DNA of 64,000 nucleotides from Anaspis maculata (GCA_949128115.1 OX421963.1:35819979-35883978), one strand, 5' to 3'. Shown: positions 57,601-62,141, numbered from the stretch's first letter. Notes: generated by a model not told the origin, from the sequence alone. Program-made: numbers and translations.

Positions 57601-58101
57601 GTTGGTACCCTGTATATGGCAAATTGTGCAATCAAACTTATCATCAATACCAGCACTCGATAGTCAAAGAAATGATCTTTCTTCACGTGCCTAAATTTCT
57701 GGAATCCGTCAAATATTTTTCGAGCTATCTCAATTTGAAAACGCACCTAATTTTTAGGTGTTGCAGTTCAATTGTCCAGCAGTTTATATCGATCAGAGTT
57801 TATTAATACCAGACCGATAGCTCTTTTTCCTAAGAAGTAGTTCCCGTGAGAGACAGACGGACGGACAAACGGACAAAGCTTCCGCTGAGGACGTGAACTG
57901 AAACTGGCGAAGTACATCACCCTTCCAAATCCTATAAAGCTAAACTGCAGACAAACCTGACAGCAAGAAATCACTACATCCTCCTGTTTCTATATATTAT
58001 GGCAACAGCATCTCTAATGATTTGTCTTTTTCTTTCAGTACTTCGTTTTTGATTTCCACATGCCTCCGATAATGCTCTTCGACAAAATATTAACTTTGTC
58101 G
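12513..58101 (+). CDS. OTOF: Otoferlin/misfire-type ferlin (partial gene, four exons)
   Basis: Ferlins are large multi-C2, tail-anchored proteins that act in calcium-regulated membrane fusion; otoferlin works in hair-cell exocytosis and the Drosophila ferlin misfire is needed in sperm. Exons 12513-12701, 35520-36019, 47635-47824 and 58039-58101 have GT-AG boundaries and compatible phases (0, then 2, then 0) and join into 314 residues. Residues 1 to about 50 are the C-terminal half of C2A ([26 protein letters not shown]). A polar, Ser-rich linker runs to about 235. C2B starts with [19 protein letters not shown] and continues to [11 protein letters not shown], then [16 protein letters not shown], very close to vertebrate otoferlin. 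The N-terminal start of C2A and everything after this part of C2B are not seen here. Introns are 22.8, 11.6 and 10.2 kb and hold two antisense genes. Confidence 0.93.
12702..12886. other. Gap between the ferlin donor and the DNAAF3 3' end
   Basis: Only 185 bp separate the ferlin exon from the stop codon of the antisense DNAAF3 gene, and both DNAAF3 poly(A) signals lie in this gap. A DNAAF3 transcript reading past these signals would be antisense to the ferlin exon. Confidence 0.6.
12879..12884 (-). terminator. Poly(A) signal of DNAAF3
   Basis: AATAAA on the minus strand begins two bases after the DNAAF3 stop codon (12887-12889). A second AATAAA lies at 12813-12818, giving a more usual 3' untranslated length of about 70 bases or more; which one is used cannot be told from sequence. 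Confidence 0.55.
12887..13706 (-). CDS. DNAAF3: DNAAF3 exon 2 (C-terminal domain and stop)
   Basis: Begins after acceptor TTTTAG (13707-13712) with G TAC GAC, completing the split Arg codon, and ends with TGA at 12889-12887. Base composition is distinctly more GC-rich than the surrounding intron. Plus-strand ORFs at 13189-13437 and 13331-13729 are antisense shadows of this exon. Confidence 0.95.
12887..20408 (-). CDS. DNAAF3: Dynein axonemal assembly factor 3 (two exons)
   Basis: DNAAF3 acts in the cytoplasm in preassembly of axonemal dynein arms for motile cilia and flagella. Exon 1 (20408-19879) and exon 2 (13706-12887) join AG|G at an Arg codon; together they give 450 codons including the stop, 449 residues against about 540 in human. 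The N-terminal domain (DUF4470 region) begins [13 protein letters not shown] and includes [15 protein letters not shown] and [16 protein letters not shown]. The junction reads [19 protein letters not shown]. The C-terminal domain (DUF4471 region) includes [11 protein letters not shown] and [17 protein letters not shown]. The ATG at 20408 is preceded in frame by a stop seven codons upstream, so it is the first possible start. The gene is nested antisense in ferlin intron 1, and its 6.2-kb intron is full of transposons. Confidence 0.95.
13855..14003. mobile_element. Fold-back element in the DNAAF3 intron
   Basis: Arms GGAGCCATATTCTCTAACTC and the matching GAGTTAGAGAATACGGCTCC enclose a second paired block, GAACCGACAAATATCGCTAT with ATAGCGATATCTGTCGGTTC. 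It is about 149 bp with no coding capacity. The ends of the target duplication are not clear. Confidence 0.7.
14790..15187 (-). pseudogene. Transposase fragment, C-terminal part
   Basis: Minus-strand translation in shifting frames shows a mariner-type transposase of the kind common in insect genomes: HDGAP followed by HFARNVR, then [18 protein letters not shown], and an end near EELLQRIK with a stop at 14792-14790. Frameshifts and stops interrupt it. The other half is at 17138-17313 beyond the hAT insertion. It is non-functional. Confidence 0.7.
15196..17137. mobile_element. hAT element, non-autonomous or decayed
   Basis: Ends TAGTGTTGCCGTCTAGA and TCTAGACGGCATCACTA are inverted repeats of hAT type. 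The flanks carry an 8-bp direct repeat, CTTGTCCG, at 15188-15195 and 17138-17145, the length typical of hAT. Subterminal zones are rich in TCTTGTC and TCTAGACAAGAC in both orientations. No open frame of useful length remains in 1942 bp. It landed inside a mariner transposase gene. Confidence 0.88.
17138..17313 (-). pseudogene. Transposase fragment, central part
   Basis: The minus-strand frame includes [19 protein letters not shown] and [12 protein letters not shown], matching the region around the second catalytic Asp of mariner-type transposases (the SDKATF motif). It is cut at 17145 by the hAT target duplication. The N-terminal DNA-binding part is missing, since matching inverted sequence begins immediately upstream. 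Confidence 0.7.
17799..18199. other. DNAAF3 intron sequence, nothing recognised
   Basis: AT-rich. The short ORFs on both strands (17864-18070, 17969-18199) have no recognisable product. Confidence 0.4.
18200..18344. mobile_element. MITE 'CCTCGGGTTCCACC' with TAA target
   Basis: A 145-bp fold-back with ends CCTCGGGTTCCACCAAA and its complement TTTTGGTGGAACCCGAGG, flanked by TAA at 18197-18199 and 18345-18347. The three-base TWA target suggests PIF/Harbinger ancestry. A fragment with the same terminal motif (CGGGTTCCACCAAAA) occurs near 19392. Confidence 0.75.
18345..19487. other. DNAAF3 intron sequence, possible LTR fragment
   Basis: A 68-codon minus frame at 18599-18805 is unassigned. The stretch from about 18501 (TGTTACGTATTTCGCG) to an AATAAA near 18580 looks LTR-like, but neither a matching second LTR nor a primer-binding site was found. 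Confidence 0.3.
19625..19858. mobile_element. Fold-back element TAGGCTG with a MITE nested in it
   Basis: Ends TAGGCTGTCTGATTTCTA and the complementary TAGAAATCAGACAGCCTA are flanked by TA at 19623-19624 and 19859-19860. Copy A of the surrounding duplication has a single TA at this point (19529-19530), confirming the insertion. A 120-bp MITE (19711-19830) lies inside its right half. Confidence 0.82.
19711..19830. mobile_element. MITE 'CCGTATGATC', copy 2
   Basis: 120 bp, near-identical to copy 1 at 8847-8971, with perfect terminal CCGTATGATCAAAAACTTTT arms and TA on both sides. It lies in the DNAAF3 intron about 50 bp from exon 1. High identity between the arms and between the copies suggests recent movement. 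Confidence 0.9.
19879..20408 (-). CDS. DNAAF3: DNAAF3 exon 1 (N-terminal domain)
   Basis: 530 bp from ATG (20408-20406) to the donor AG|GTGAGT at 19879/19878. It encodes 176 residues plus two bases of a split Arg codon. Plus-strand ORF 20184-20552 and minus ORFs 20062-20304 and 20335-20538 are shadows. No TATA box is obvious upstream of 20408. Confidence 0.95.
20409..22133. other. Upstream of DNAAF3; no other gene recognised
   Basis: Intronic to ferlin. It should hold the DNAAF3 promoter, but no core motif stands out. A single CAGGGTG end occurs near 22024. Short ORFs (21819-22034) are unassigned. Confidence 0.4.
22134..22194. repeat. 61-bp CCAGTGGCGT micro-element, copy 1
   Basis: 61 bp beginning CCAGTGGCGT and ending CTACGCCACTAG. 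The same length and ends occur at 28190-28250 and 28670-28730. The interior keeps the order G-rich tract, GAGG/GAAG, then CTC, despite substitutions. No coding capacity. Confidence 0.6.
22240..22303. repeat. LTR-like fragment, inverted relative to 27119-27180
   Basis: TGCTACGAGCGACGATTCCC to GACTCTTCCACAG is the reverse complement of the block at 27119-27180. These blocks bracket the gag remnant between them, but in inverted rather than direct orientation. Confidence 0.65.
22462..22477 (+). other. Primer-binding-site-like sequence of an LTR retrotransposon
   Basis: TTTGGTGTCAGAAGTG resembles the sequence that follows the 5' LTR in many insect Ty3-type elements. It lies 120 bp before the gag reading frame, in the expected place. 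Confidence 0.5.
22597..22740 (+). pseudogene. Retrotransposon gag, N-terminal fragment
   Basis: A 47-codon frame from ATG at 22597, almost entirely Gln, Glu, Lys and Arg with heptad-like Leu, i.e. a coiled coil ([17 protein letters not shown]). It stops immediately at the 3' end of the LINE inserted at 22741. The same charged coiled-coil style resumes at about 25985. Confidence 0.6.
22792..23340 (-). pseudogene. LINE reverse transcriptase, C-terminal region
   Basis: The minus frame contains [31 protein letters not shown] and [12 protein letters not shown], the order seen at the C-terminus of Jockey/CR1-type RTs. The frame is open but severed from the catalytic core by the element at 23464-25398, so it is not functional. 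Confidence 0.7.
23464..25398. mobile_element. TA-flanked palindromic element inside the LINE
   Basis: A 1935-bp element with ends CAGGGTGAAACAGAAAAA and the complement TTTTTCTGTATCACCCTG, both abutting TA. The arms are several hundred bases long. The symmetry continues beyond the ends: 23326-23462 and 25399-25532 are also reverse complements of each other, giving an outer palindrome on the same axis. ORFs inside (23560-23850, 24046-24378, 25060-25302) lie in the arms and have no known product. Confidence 0.78.
25598..25978 (-). pseudogene. LINE reverse transcriptase, catalytic core fragment
   Basis: The minus frame shows [12 protein letters not shown], including the YADD catalytic motif, followed by the expected LLMNVEKT and VKYLGIEID blocks. 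It begins abruptly in the strand before YADD and ends a short way after GIEID. It is truncated at both sides. Confidence 0.8.
25985..27095 (+). pseudogene. LTR-retrotransposon gag, main fragment with two zinc knuckles
   Basis: Frames at 25985-26735 give a charged coiled coil, then [20 protein letters not shown], the conserved start of a gag capsid-like region in insect Ty3-type elements, then [15 protein letters not shown]. Two CCHC zinc knuckles follow at about 26853-26894 ([14 protein letters not shown]) and about 27001-27046, the second with an internal stop. A frameshift lies near 26480. No protease, RT or integrase follows, so only gag survives. Confidence 0.75.
26068..26098 (+). repeat. 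(AGA)n microsatellite
   Basis: An uninterrupted run of about ten AGA/GAA triplets within the charged coiled-coil part of the gag remnant. It is likely an expansion of Glu/Arg codons. Confidence 0.85.
27119..27180. repeat. LTR-like fragment bracketing the gag remnant
   Basis: Reverse complement of 22240-22303 (TGGAAGAGTCTAGAAATATC and CGTCGCTCGTAGCA). It lies just after the zinc knuckles. Confidence 0.65.
27181..27941. other. No gene recognised
   Basis: AT-rich intronic sequence. A short tandem ACGTGCT repeat lies near 27592. No supported ORF. Confidence 0.4.
28190..28250. repeat. 61-bp CCAGTGGCGT micro-element, copy 2
   Basis: Begins CCAGTGGCGTA and ends TACGCCACTGG, exactly 61 bp, with a purine-rich then pyrimidine-rich interior. 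Reverse complemented, it aligns with copy 1 at 22134-22194. Confidence 0.6.
28670..28730. repeat. 61-bp CCAGTGGCGT micro-element, copy 3
   Basis: Mirror partner of copy 2 in the opposite arm of the palindrome, with the same 61-bp length and ends and only one or two differences from its reverse complement. Confidence 0.6.
28980..30059. other. No gene recognised
   Basis: Intronic AT-rich sequence. Around 29742-29768 a CACCCTGTAT end is followed by a short tandem of CCTGTAT. The ORF at 29727-29918 is unassigned. Confidence 0.4.
30443..31524. mobile_element. Palindromic element AAAGGACCCC, full copy
   Basis: Ends AAAGGACCCCGCACGATTC and GAATCGTGCGGGGTCCTTT; each arm is about 540 bp with a short unpaired centre near 30985. 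The matching right arm of the outer palindrome lacks it and reads CTGTAAATTTGGATG at that point, giving an empty site. A half copy lies at 33723-34010. Confidence 0.85.
32041..32816. other. Central spacer of the 3.5-kb palindrome
   Basis: Unique sequence between the arms. The ORFs at 32210-32398 (minus) and 32390-32710 (plus) have no recognised product. The minus frame has a C-x-C-E-C run and H/C-rich spacing reminiscent of a THAP-type start ([11 protein letters not shown]...MHRFTKDPN), so a THAP-domain transposase or gene remnant is possible but unproven. Confidence 0.35.
33652..33683 (+). repeat. (AAT)n microsatellite
   Basis: About ten uninterrupted AAT units. It sits 40 bp before the half copy of the AAAGGACCCC element. 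Confidence 0.9.
33723..34010. mobile_element. Half copy of the AAAGGACCCC palindrome
   Basis: Matches 30443-30730 with few differences, then ends abruptly after CCACCCCCAACCCCTATC. Only one arm is present and there is no inverted partner nearby. Confidence 0.85.
34011..35519. other. Intron 1 end; one fold-back element
   Basis: Contains the fold-back at 34590-34866 and otherwise unassigned sequence up to the ferlin acceptor. The pyrimidine-rich tract TTCCTTTTTTTATTTCAG ends at 35519. Confidence 0.5.
34590..34866. mobile_element. Fold-back element in ferlin intron 1
   Basis: Left-arm sequences such as ACACGCCAGACCGACCAAGC and AACCCAACAGACACGTG are mirrored at 34800-34866. The ORFs on both strands at 34491-34878 arise from these arms. 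The loop is about 100 bp. Confidence 0.7.
35520..36019 (+). CDS. OTOF: Ferlin exon: linker between C2A and C2B
   Basis: 500 bp, opening in phase 0 after TTTCAG and ending two bases into a Lys codon before GTGAGT at 36020. It encodes [15 protein letters not shown], an acidic/Gln segment ([20 protein letters not shown]), then a Ser/Thr/Lys-rich low-complexity linker with several potential phosphorylation sites. GC content is much higher than the intron. Minus ORFs at 35690-36019 are shadows. Confidence 0.92.
36020..36879. other. Start of ferlin intron 2, nothing recognised
   Basis: Unassigned intronic sequence. The minus frame at 36571-36819 contains CH-spaced residues ([18 protein letters not shown]) but no usable domain. 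Confidence 0.4.
36880..37860 (+). repeat. Degenerate ~40-bp satellite block
   Basis: About 1 kb of strongly diverged tandem units of roughly 40 bp built on CCCCTTGTGTTTTTCCGTTG, TTTCGGA and GGAGCCCTAATGAG. GAGCCC and TTGGGCC recur at unit boundaries. A related block in opposite orientation lies inside the transposon at 10681-11948. The ORFs it produces on both strands are not genes. Confidence 0.65.
38231..39088. mobile_element. Palindrome with a 43-bp CAGGGTG mini-element at its centre
   Basis: Ends AGGGAGCTGGTGCCTCAAAA and TTTTGAGGCACCAGCTCCCT. Arms of about 310 bp are well preserved. At the centre, 38635-38677 is CAGGGTG...CACCCTG with TA on both sides. The ORFs on the minus strand (38348-38551, 38692-38948) are arm frames. 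Confidence 0.8.
39105..40745. mobile_element. Dispersed repeat, copy 2, with terminal inverted repeats
   Basis: 39105-39768 matches 10133-10680 plus 11949-12034. Its first block (ATTATGCATTCAGCTTTTAT) reappears inverted at 40708-40745 (ATAAAAGCTGAATGCATAAT), so the whole may be a DNA element of about 1.6 kb. Copy 1 lacks the right end. A fold-back occupies 40118-40617. The ORF at 39848-40102 has no recognised product. Confidence 0.6.
40118..40617. mobile_element. Fold-back element GGCCGC
   Basis: GGCCGCTTTCATAAG on the left pairs with CTTATGAATGCGGCC on the right. The interior is GC-rich, including a GCTCCGAGCGGAGC palindrome near 40540. ORFs on both strands (40126-40401, 40187-40372) are shadows of each other. 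Confidence 0.5.
40867..42317. mobile_element. 1.45-kb palindrome
   Basis: Ends AGTTGCAGCGGTACGCT and AGCGTACCGCTGCAACT are exact complements; the arms of about 700 bp remain alignable throughout with a short centre near 41600. No transposase frame and no clear target duplication. The ORF at 41212-41463 and its mirror lie in the arms. Confidence 0.85.
43679..43879 (+). other. Unassigned short ORF in the MULE-like element
   Basis: 66 codons with a Cys-rich start ([11 protein letters not shown]) followed by basic and aromatic residues. A captured host fragment or a decayed zinc-binding domain is possible. No family is recognised. Confidence 0.25.
44567..45833. mobile_element. hAT element nested in the MULE-like element
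   Basis: Ends CAGGCCCGTAGCTA and TAGCTACGGGCCTG are inverted, with the 8-bp direct repeat CTTGTACG at 44559-44566 and 45834-45841. It is 1267 bp and lacks a transposase. An inner palindrome occupies about 44899-45590 (ACACACCCAAATGGTCTAG with its complement). Confidence 0.88.
46295..46620 (+). other. Possible solo LTR
   Basis: About 300 bp with a TATAAAAG near 46499 and an AATAAA near 46571 in LTR-like order, followed by TTTCTGGAGTCAG that weakly resembles a primer-binding site. No second LTR and no proven target duplication. Confidence 0.25.
47257..47634. other. End of ferlin intron 2
   Basis: Unassigned sequence ending in a pyrimidine-rich tract and the acceptor TTTCAG at 47629-47634. Open frames here (47305-47538, 47498-47911) arise partly from read-through into the exon. 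Confidence 0.5.
47635..47824 (+). CDS. OTOF: Ferlin exon: start of C2B
   Basis: 190 bp. The first G completes the split Lys codon. It encodes KSDMKANVQ, then the opening strands of C2[20 protein letters not shown] and [18 protein letters not shown]. The donor is GTAAAT at 47825. The GLNMD Asp and the spacing fit ferlin C2B. Confidence 0.95.
47825..48673. other. Ferlin intron 3 start, 3' flank of the antisense ligase
   Basis: No gene in the first 350 bp. The remainder is the probable 3' untranslated region of the minus-strand ligase up to its poly(A) signal at 48182-48187. Confidence 0.5.
48182..48187 (-). terminator. Poly(A) signal of the ligase gene
   Basis: AATAAA on the minus strand, about 490 bases after the stop codon at 48674. 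It lies in an A-rich, T-rich stretch suited to cleavage and polyadenylation. Confidence 0.5.
48674..48783 (-). CDS. Ligase exon 4 (C-terminus)
   Basis: 110 bp after acceptor TTTCAG. It completes a Gly codon split from exon 3, encodes [20 protein letters not shown] through KELA, and ends TGA at 48676-48674. Confidence 0.9.
48674..51123 (-). CDS. 4-coumarate-CoA-ligase/luciferase-like adenylating protein (four exons)
   Basis: ANL-superfamily enzymes activate carboxylic acids with ATP and usually transfer them to CoA. Exons 51123-50992, 50809-49577, 49008-48843 and 48783-48674 join in frame into 546 residues, the usual family length. ATG at 51123 starts [20 protein letters not shown], the typical insect 4CL-like N-terminus. 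Conserved blocks: YGMTETSG at 351-358, RTGDLGYYD at 426-434, [16 protein letters not shown] from 443, and PKTLNQK with the catalytic-type Lys near 536. The phosphate-binding loop is abnormal: residues 198-208 read [11 protein letters not shown] where the family has a Gly/Thr-rich loop with PKG, while the following LTHNN is retained. It ends KELA, so there is no C-terminal SKL-type peroxisomal signal. It is nested antisense in ferlin intron 3. Activity is doubtful. Confidence 0.92.
48843..49008 (-). CDS. Ligase exon 3
   Basis: 166 bp. It begins [20 protein letters not shown] after acceptor TTTCAG and contains [18 protein letters not shown], then a donor GTATCA. This is the mobile C-terminal subdomain of ANL enzymes. 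Confidence 0.9.
49577..50809 (-). CDS. Ligase exon 2 (main adenylation domain)
   Basis: 1233 bp, phase 0 on both sides, acceptor TTTAG at 50810 and donor GTATGC at 49576. It carries [19 protein letters not shown], the degenerate loop, the [10 protein letters not shown] strand and the YGMTETS motif. Plus-strand ORFs at 49586-49861 and 50433-50813 are shadows. Confidence 0.93.
50992..51123 (-). CDS. Ligase exon 1 (start)
   Basis: 132 bp from ATG to donor GTAAGA at 50991. It ends KVQVIL, continuing into [15 protein letters not shown] of exon 2 across a 182-bp intron. Confidence 0.88.
51124..51794. other. Upstream of the ligase gene; nothing recognised
   Basis: Probable promoter side of the antisense ligase. 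AT-rich, no clear core element. The ORF at 51508-51690 has no recognised product. Confidence 0.4.
51795..52288. mobile_element. TA-flanked palindromic element, outer of a concentric pair
   Basis: Ends CAGGGTGTTCACGATAAAAT and ATTTTATCGTGAACACCCTG with TA on both sides, 494 bp. The arms converge on the inner element at 51935-52151. The axis is at about 52042 and the two axes differ by less than 2 bp. Arm sequence is continuous up to the inner ends (AATTGGTACCGTATA / TATACGGTACCAATT). Confidence 0.85.
51935..52151. mobile_element. Inner concentric CAGGGTG element
   Basis: 217 bp, ends CAGGGTGTAACATGTAAC and the less exact GTTATATATCACACCCTG, TA on both sides. Internal AATGCAACACCCTATATTTT is mirrored by AAAATATAGGGTGTTGCATT. 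It contains no gene. Confidence 0.82.
52308..53126. mobile_element. 820-bp palindrome, same arm family as 42665-47256
   Basis: TGAAAACTATATCCACCTGCAAT pairs across to the right end near 53124, with CGAGCAAAAACAGGTCGATTTT mirrored at about 53056. The G-rich run near 52863-52890 lies near the centre. The arm blocks GGGGACATC and CATACATTGGC are shared with 42762-42800 and 47131-47158. Confidence 0.78.
53127..53808. other. No gene recognised
   Basis: Intronic. The ORFs 53281-53469 and 53342-53572 overlap on opposite strands and have no recognised product. Confidence 0.4.
54543..55997. mobile_element. Inner palindrome, homologous to 30060-33556
   Basis: Begins CAAAACCTCGGCAAAGATAT and ends with the complement. 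It shares with the 30-kb palindrome the blocks GGTATCTTTTCCGACTAA, GACCAGAACACTA and ATGATTTTCGTGAAGAATAC. Here the two arms meet with almost no spacer, whereas the other copy has a 776-bp centre. Confidence 0.82.
56346..57296. mobile_element. Palindrome inserted in the right arm
   Basis: Arms 56380-56670 and 56960-57270 (GTACTCATCAATAATTGGAT with its complement, CACACGTACAGCTCCCTAAA with its complement). The left counterpart of the outer palindrome continues directly at this point, so this is a later insertion. The ORF at 56710-56919 is in the loop. Confidence 0.78.
58039..58101 (+). CDS. OTOF: Ferlin exon: C2B continuation
   Basis: 63 bp, 21 codons, phase 0 on both sides. Acceptor TTTCAG at 58033-58038, donor GTAAGT at 58102. 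It encodes [20 protein letters not shown], an almost exact match to the otoferlin C2B stretch that follows CPYYNE. The next ferlin exon is not visible in the remaining 5.9 kb. Confidence 0.95.
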
Positions 58102-60089
58102 GTAAGTAATCGCACCAGTTATTATTGTAGATTTAGTACCGTGAAAATGGATGTACCCATCTATTGAATTTTTGCCGGTTTTTGTTTTGTACGTCAGCTA
58201 AATTTACTAATGATGAACAATTGCGGCGAACAAAGAGAACAAAGTAACAAAAGACCAAGCATTCTGTGCAGGAATGATGTATGAGGGAGCCATGATGCAA
58301 AGCTCGAAACGGTCTGTGCGCTGGAATTCCCCCGTGTTGCTGCGATATTCGTTGATTTTGCGGAGGGCAATACGTAAAAGCTTTCTCACAACGCAACCGT
58401 CGGATTTTGTTGAAATTGGAAGGCGAATAGATTTTGAACTTTTATTGTGTTTTAAATATTAGGTATGTAAATCGATGTGGACGAGGACAAGGGCGTTCTT
58501 CAGCTTTTCCCAAAAATGTCGTTCAGTATATGGCATCGTCCAAACGTAAAGTCTAGGTAAAGTACAGGAGCAAGATCTCAAAGACGTTACCGACCTATAA
58601 TCATTTGTTCTTGCAGTAGTTCAAAAAGAAATTCACTTTGTTGTCCAAATTAGTCTGTTCATTCGGAGGTGGCGTCTTATTTCCCGGAGGTTTTGTTTGA
58701 AAGCTTGTTAATGAAAAAGCATTTTCCATCGGTCGCGGTTTTCAATTGTTGTCGTCTCGTTTATAAAATAATTGAAATTATCCTCAACATTGGTTTGTAT
58801 AGATAACGTAGACAACTGCAATTAGCCTCCACACCACATCGTGAATACCAGACAAAACAAAAAATTATCAGTGAGGGAACAAAAAGAACCCTATCTTTGT
58901 ATTGAATAAGCTCATACATTCAATTTCACTGTACAGTTTCATTGAAATAACAGCGAGAGCACTGATGAAGATCAATGTTGCAAGGAAGGTACTTCTTACT
59001 TACCTACGTAGTCTCATGAGACTTGCGCTGTAACAAAGAGCGTCTTAAACTTTAACAAAAAGTGCAGTGAGCTCCAGGAACCTGTAGATTGTGTACGAAT
59101 TGGAAGTTTTAACGAGGTTGTGAGCTAGCTGTAAAAGGGAACAATTGGGACTTGAATTGGGATATTGACATTCGTGTAACGTTAGCATGTAACGTTAGAT
59201 GTACCTACAGCGTCAGTTATCTACCAGATTCATTCTTCCGATTTAGCAAAAACCTCTGTGCCTCAGCCTCAGCGTTTTCAAACTGAACATTTTAATTTGA
59301 TTGGCTCTCAGTGAAATACAGTTTCATTAAAATAACTTGATCGCTGTTCTAGAGCGAAACCAGCTGTCCCGATTACACCTCCTGTCTCGTGTCCCAGAAG
59401 CAATTCTAGCAATCCCTCGCATCTGCCGGCTTTCCGCTTTCGCCCCATGTGTATCATTGTGTTATATTCGTCCATCTCTTATGTATAAAACTTTCATGGT
59501 AATGTACCTACGTTTATAATTCAGATTCAACTGTGGAAATGGAAATATTAGCAAGTGGTCTAGAGGTATGGTGAAGTATAACAGCCTGTTGCCAAGTTGT
59601 CGGTTCGAGCACTAGTGAACCAGAGGCTAGAGCGACGGGTGGTTAATTAATTTCGATCACATGTCAAAAGATGCCGGGCGAAATGTAATTTAATTAGATG
59701 AACCCTTTTCGCGATGAGGTGTCCTGCGAGGTGTAATGTCTCTATTTAGCTCAGCAAACCGGTAGCCATAACATCTGATCAATTAGGTACGTTGTATAGG
59801 TTAATCCAAATGTTTTCAAGCCTCGCCAGACGTAGTGGCAGATGCTATTTTTGTGACCGCTTTTTTTTTCTTTGCCAATTTTTTTCTTCGTCCTAGCAGA
59901 ATTTACCTAAATCTTCCATATCTTCCGAACAGTTTCTCACATATCGAAATCATTCTTTCGTTAATCGAATCTTATCTATTGCGGGTCGATACCGACGACG
60001 TTTGAAGGTGATCGGTCCAATATAAACAATCTTAAACAACAATAAAGATTGCACAGGTCGCGAAACATCCAAGATGAAGTAAACGCAAA
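58102..60089. other. Ferlin intron 4, nothing recognised
   Basis: No exon with C2B continuation (expected to encode a stretch resembling LLRSGTLVGSFKMDVG) was found. Short ORFs are unassigned. Confidence 0.5.
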
Positions 60090-60330
60090 TATGCTTATCT
60101 TTACCAAGTAGTTAGCAGCATTCAACGAAGTTTAGATATCTTTGAATTATACTTCTCACAAAATGGTCTGGAAATGAATATGGAAAAGACACAGATTCTA
60201 AAATTTTCTTACAGAAAATGAAACGACATCCCATCAATACAAAATGATCGCGTTGAAATCAAATCGGTTGATGTAATTAATTCCTTAGGCCTCACGATAG
60301 ATCATAGGTTGGACTGGACTGTTCAATGTT
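60090..60330 (+). pseudogene. LINE reverse transcriptase remnant
   Basis: The plus-strand frame shows LDIFELYFSQNGLEMNMEKT, then after a stop VDVINSLGLTIDHRLDW, the RT segment after the YADD box in Jockey/I-type elements (NGL..N..KT, then LG..ID..L.W). The frame contains a stop and is short, so it is a relic. Confidence 0.6.
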
Positions 60331-61910
60331 TATATGTTTGACTGCAATATACTCACGAATGTGGCTAGTACGAGTAGGTATCAAGACTGCACTTGTACAT
60401 ACCTCTGTAATAGTGTAACAGCGATTAAGAAACAATTGTTTGATTATTTATTGATAGACAAGGAAATGAAATGCATCATCCTTTTCAGCAAGCGAAAAAC
60501 TTTCTTGTTCATACAAATTTTCATACATACAGATACGTCCAGTTAAGCAAATGAGGCCAATCGAAGCCTTTTGATTTGAGGTATAGTACGGTTTTCCTCC
60601 AGTTCATTATCTTTCATCGTCCTTTGCTATTTGCTAGTTTAAAATACCTGGCCTTTAAGCGGTCTGTGATGTCAGAAACCTGACATGCTTCATATAACCT
60701 CAAGATGCCATTTTACCCCGCAGGAGCCTATAGAGATTATAATGGGATTTCATTAAATGTTTGTCTTGCGAAGCAGACGCCTCGCTTTCCTACAGATCGG
60801 GCAGGTGGGAGAAGGAGGAGGTGAAAGAAGGTAAATTTTTGCCCATTTATTTCTCTCATGAGCAAAATGGATGGGATCAAATCTGGTGTGAAGCTCTAAT
60901 GCCCGAGACAATAAAAATGCTTATAATCTGACAATGGTTTCTTATGGAACTTTTTTTGTTTGAAAAAATAGTTATATTCCCTTGCCAGTTCTCGATAGAG
61001 TGCCTGTAATTTTTTTGGCTGATAGAGTTAGCCGAAGGTCACGGCAGGAAGGTCTTTCTGTGTCTCTTTCGCACTACCGGTAGTCCGCAGCCTGTCCTTG
61101 TCGCACAAACGCCGCATGAACAAATCAATCACATCAAACTGGCTAAACATAAGAAAAAAATCGACAAAGCAATACGAACCAACCCAAACAAACCTTGCTT
61201 AAAGAAAGAGAAAAAGGTCTTGAAAGATATACAAATAAAAATCAATTTGTCCTCAACAAGGCTACCATCTCATCTACAATGTATTATGAGTATGAGCATA
61301 AACCTTGAACAAACGAGATTTGCAGGAGATTGTGGGAGACTCCGACGCAAGAACAAGACAGATACACCTGCATAATTGGCGGAGGAGCCATATAACGAGG
61401 TTGTTTTTGTTGTGACTGATTGTAGCTAATTGTTATGGTGTTGCCGTATCTACGAGTTCTCACCTGTTACCTATGCTAACGACAACAAGTAGTGGAGGGA
61501 AAGCGTCTAATATGGGGTACTTTTTTGAAAAGTCTGACAAAATTAGGGATTTCCACTTTTTGCAGAAATATCTTACTTGCATACTTGGTGATGTTGTTAG
61601 GTGGATTTTGGAAGCGGATCACATATCTTAAACAATTTGTTGGTGCAAAAGTGAGAAGGTGCAAAATCCCATATTATGCAATAGATATTCCTCATATTAC
61701 TCATATTAGATGGGAGAATCAAAAAGTCATCGAAAAATATACCTTCAATTATAGAATTTAAACATTACACCCATATACATTACACCACACTGAAGAACAA
61801 TAAAAATGAACGAACAACCAACAAAATCAATCAAACTCAAAACGAAATTCGTAACTTACAGTTTGGGCTCGTTATCAGAAAACTATGCGCAGGGCGCAAA
61901 AGTGTGAAGC
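60331..61910. other. No gene recognised; fragment shared with 9.5 kb
   Basis: Contains the dispersed fragment at 61334-61390 that matches 9544-9598. ORFs at 60334-60546 and 61476-61761 are unassigned. Confidence 0.4.
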
Positions 61911-62141
61911 CTATACTATTGGATCGAAATAATTGAGAGTGACTCATTTACATCCACAGTGGGTGTGAGTGAGTAAGTGAACACCTGGAGCGTGGATAAC
62001 TGAGAGTGACTTATACTTCCCATCCTAGTTCCACATTCTTCGCCGCAACGCTTCAAGTGTTCACTTATACTCACTCACACCCACCGTGGATGTGAATGAG
62101 TCACTCTCAATTATTTCGATCCAATAATTCCAATAGTATAG
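61911..62141. mobile_element. Fold-back element CTATACTATTGGATCG
   Basis: CTATACTATTGGATCGAAAT is mirrored at the right by ATTTCGATCCAATAATTCCA and ATAGTATAG. The arms also contain GGTGTGAGTGAGT, which pairs with ACTCACTCACACC. The loop is about 75 bp. Confidence 0.75.

Larger units (their letters stand above)
53809..57777. repeat. 4-kb multilayer palindrome
   Basis: Outer arms 53809-54180 and 57300-57777 (AACTGCAACACCTAAAAATT and its complement), middle arms 54180-54540 and 56010-56345 (GCAATACAGTG and CTGCTAGGGG blocks), and inner arms 54543-55270 and 55270-55997. A separate palindrome, 56346-57296, interrupts the right side. The inner layer is homologous to 30060-33556. The ORFs on both strands at 54614-55808 and 57414-57806 are arm frames. 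Confidence 0.85.
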
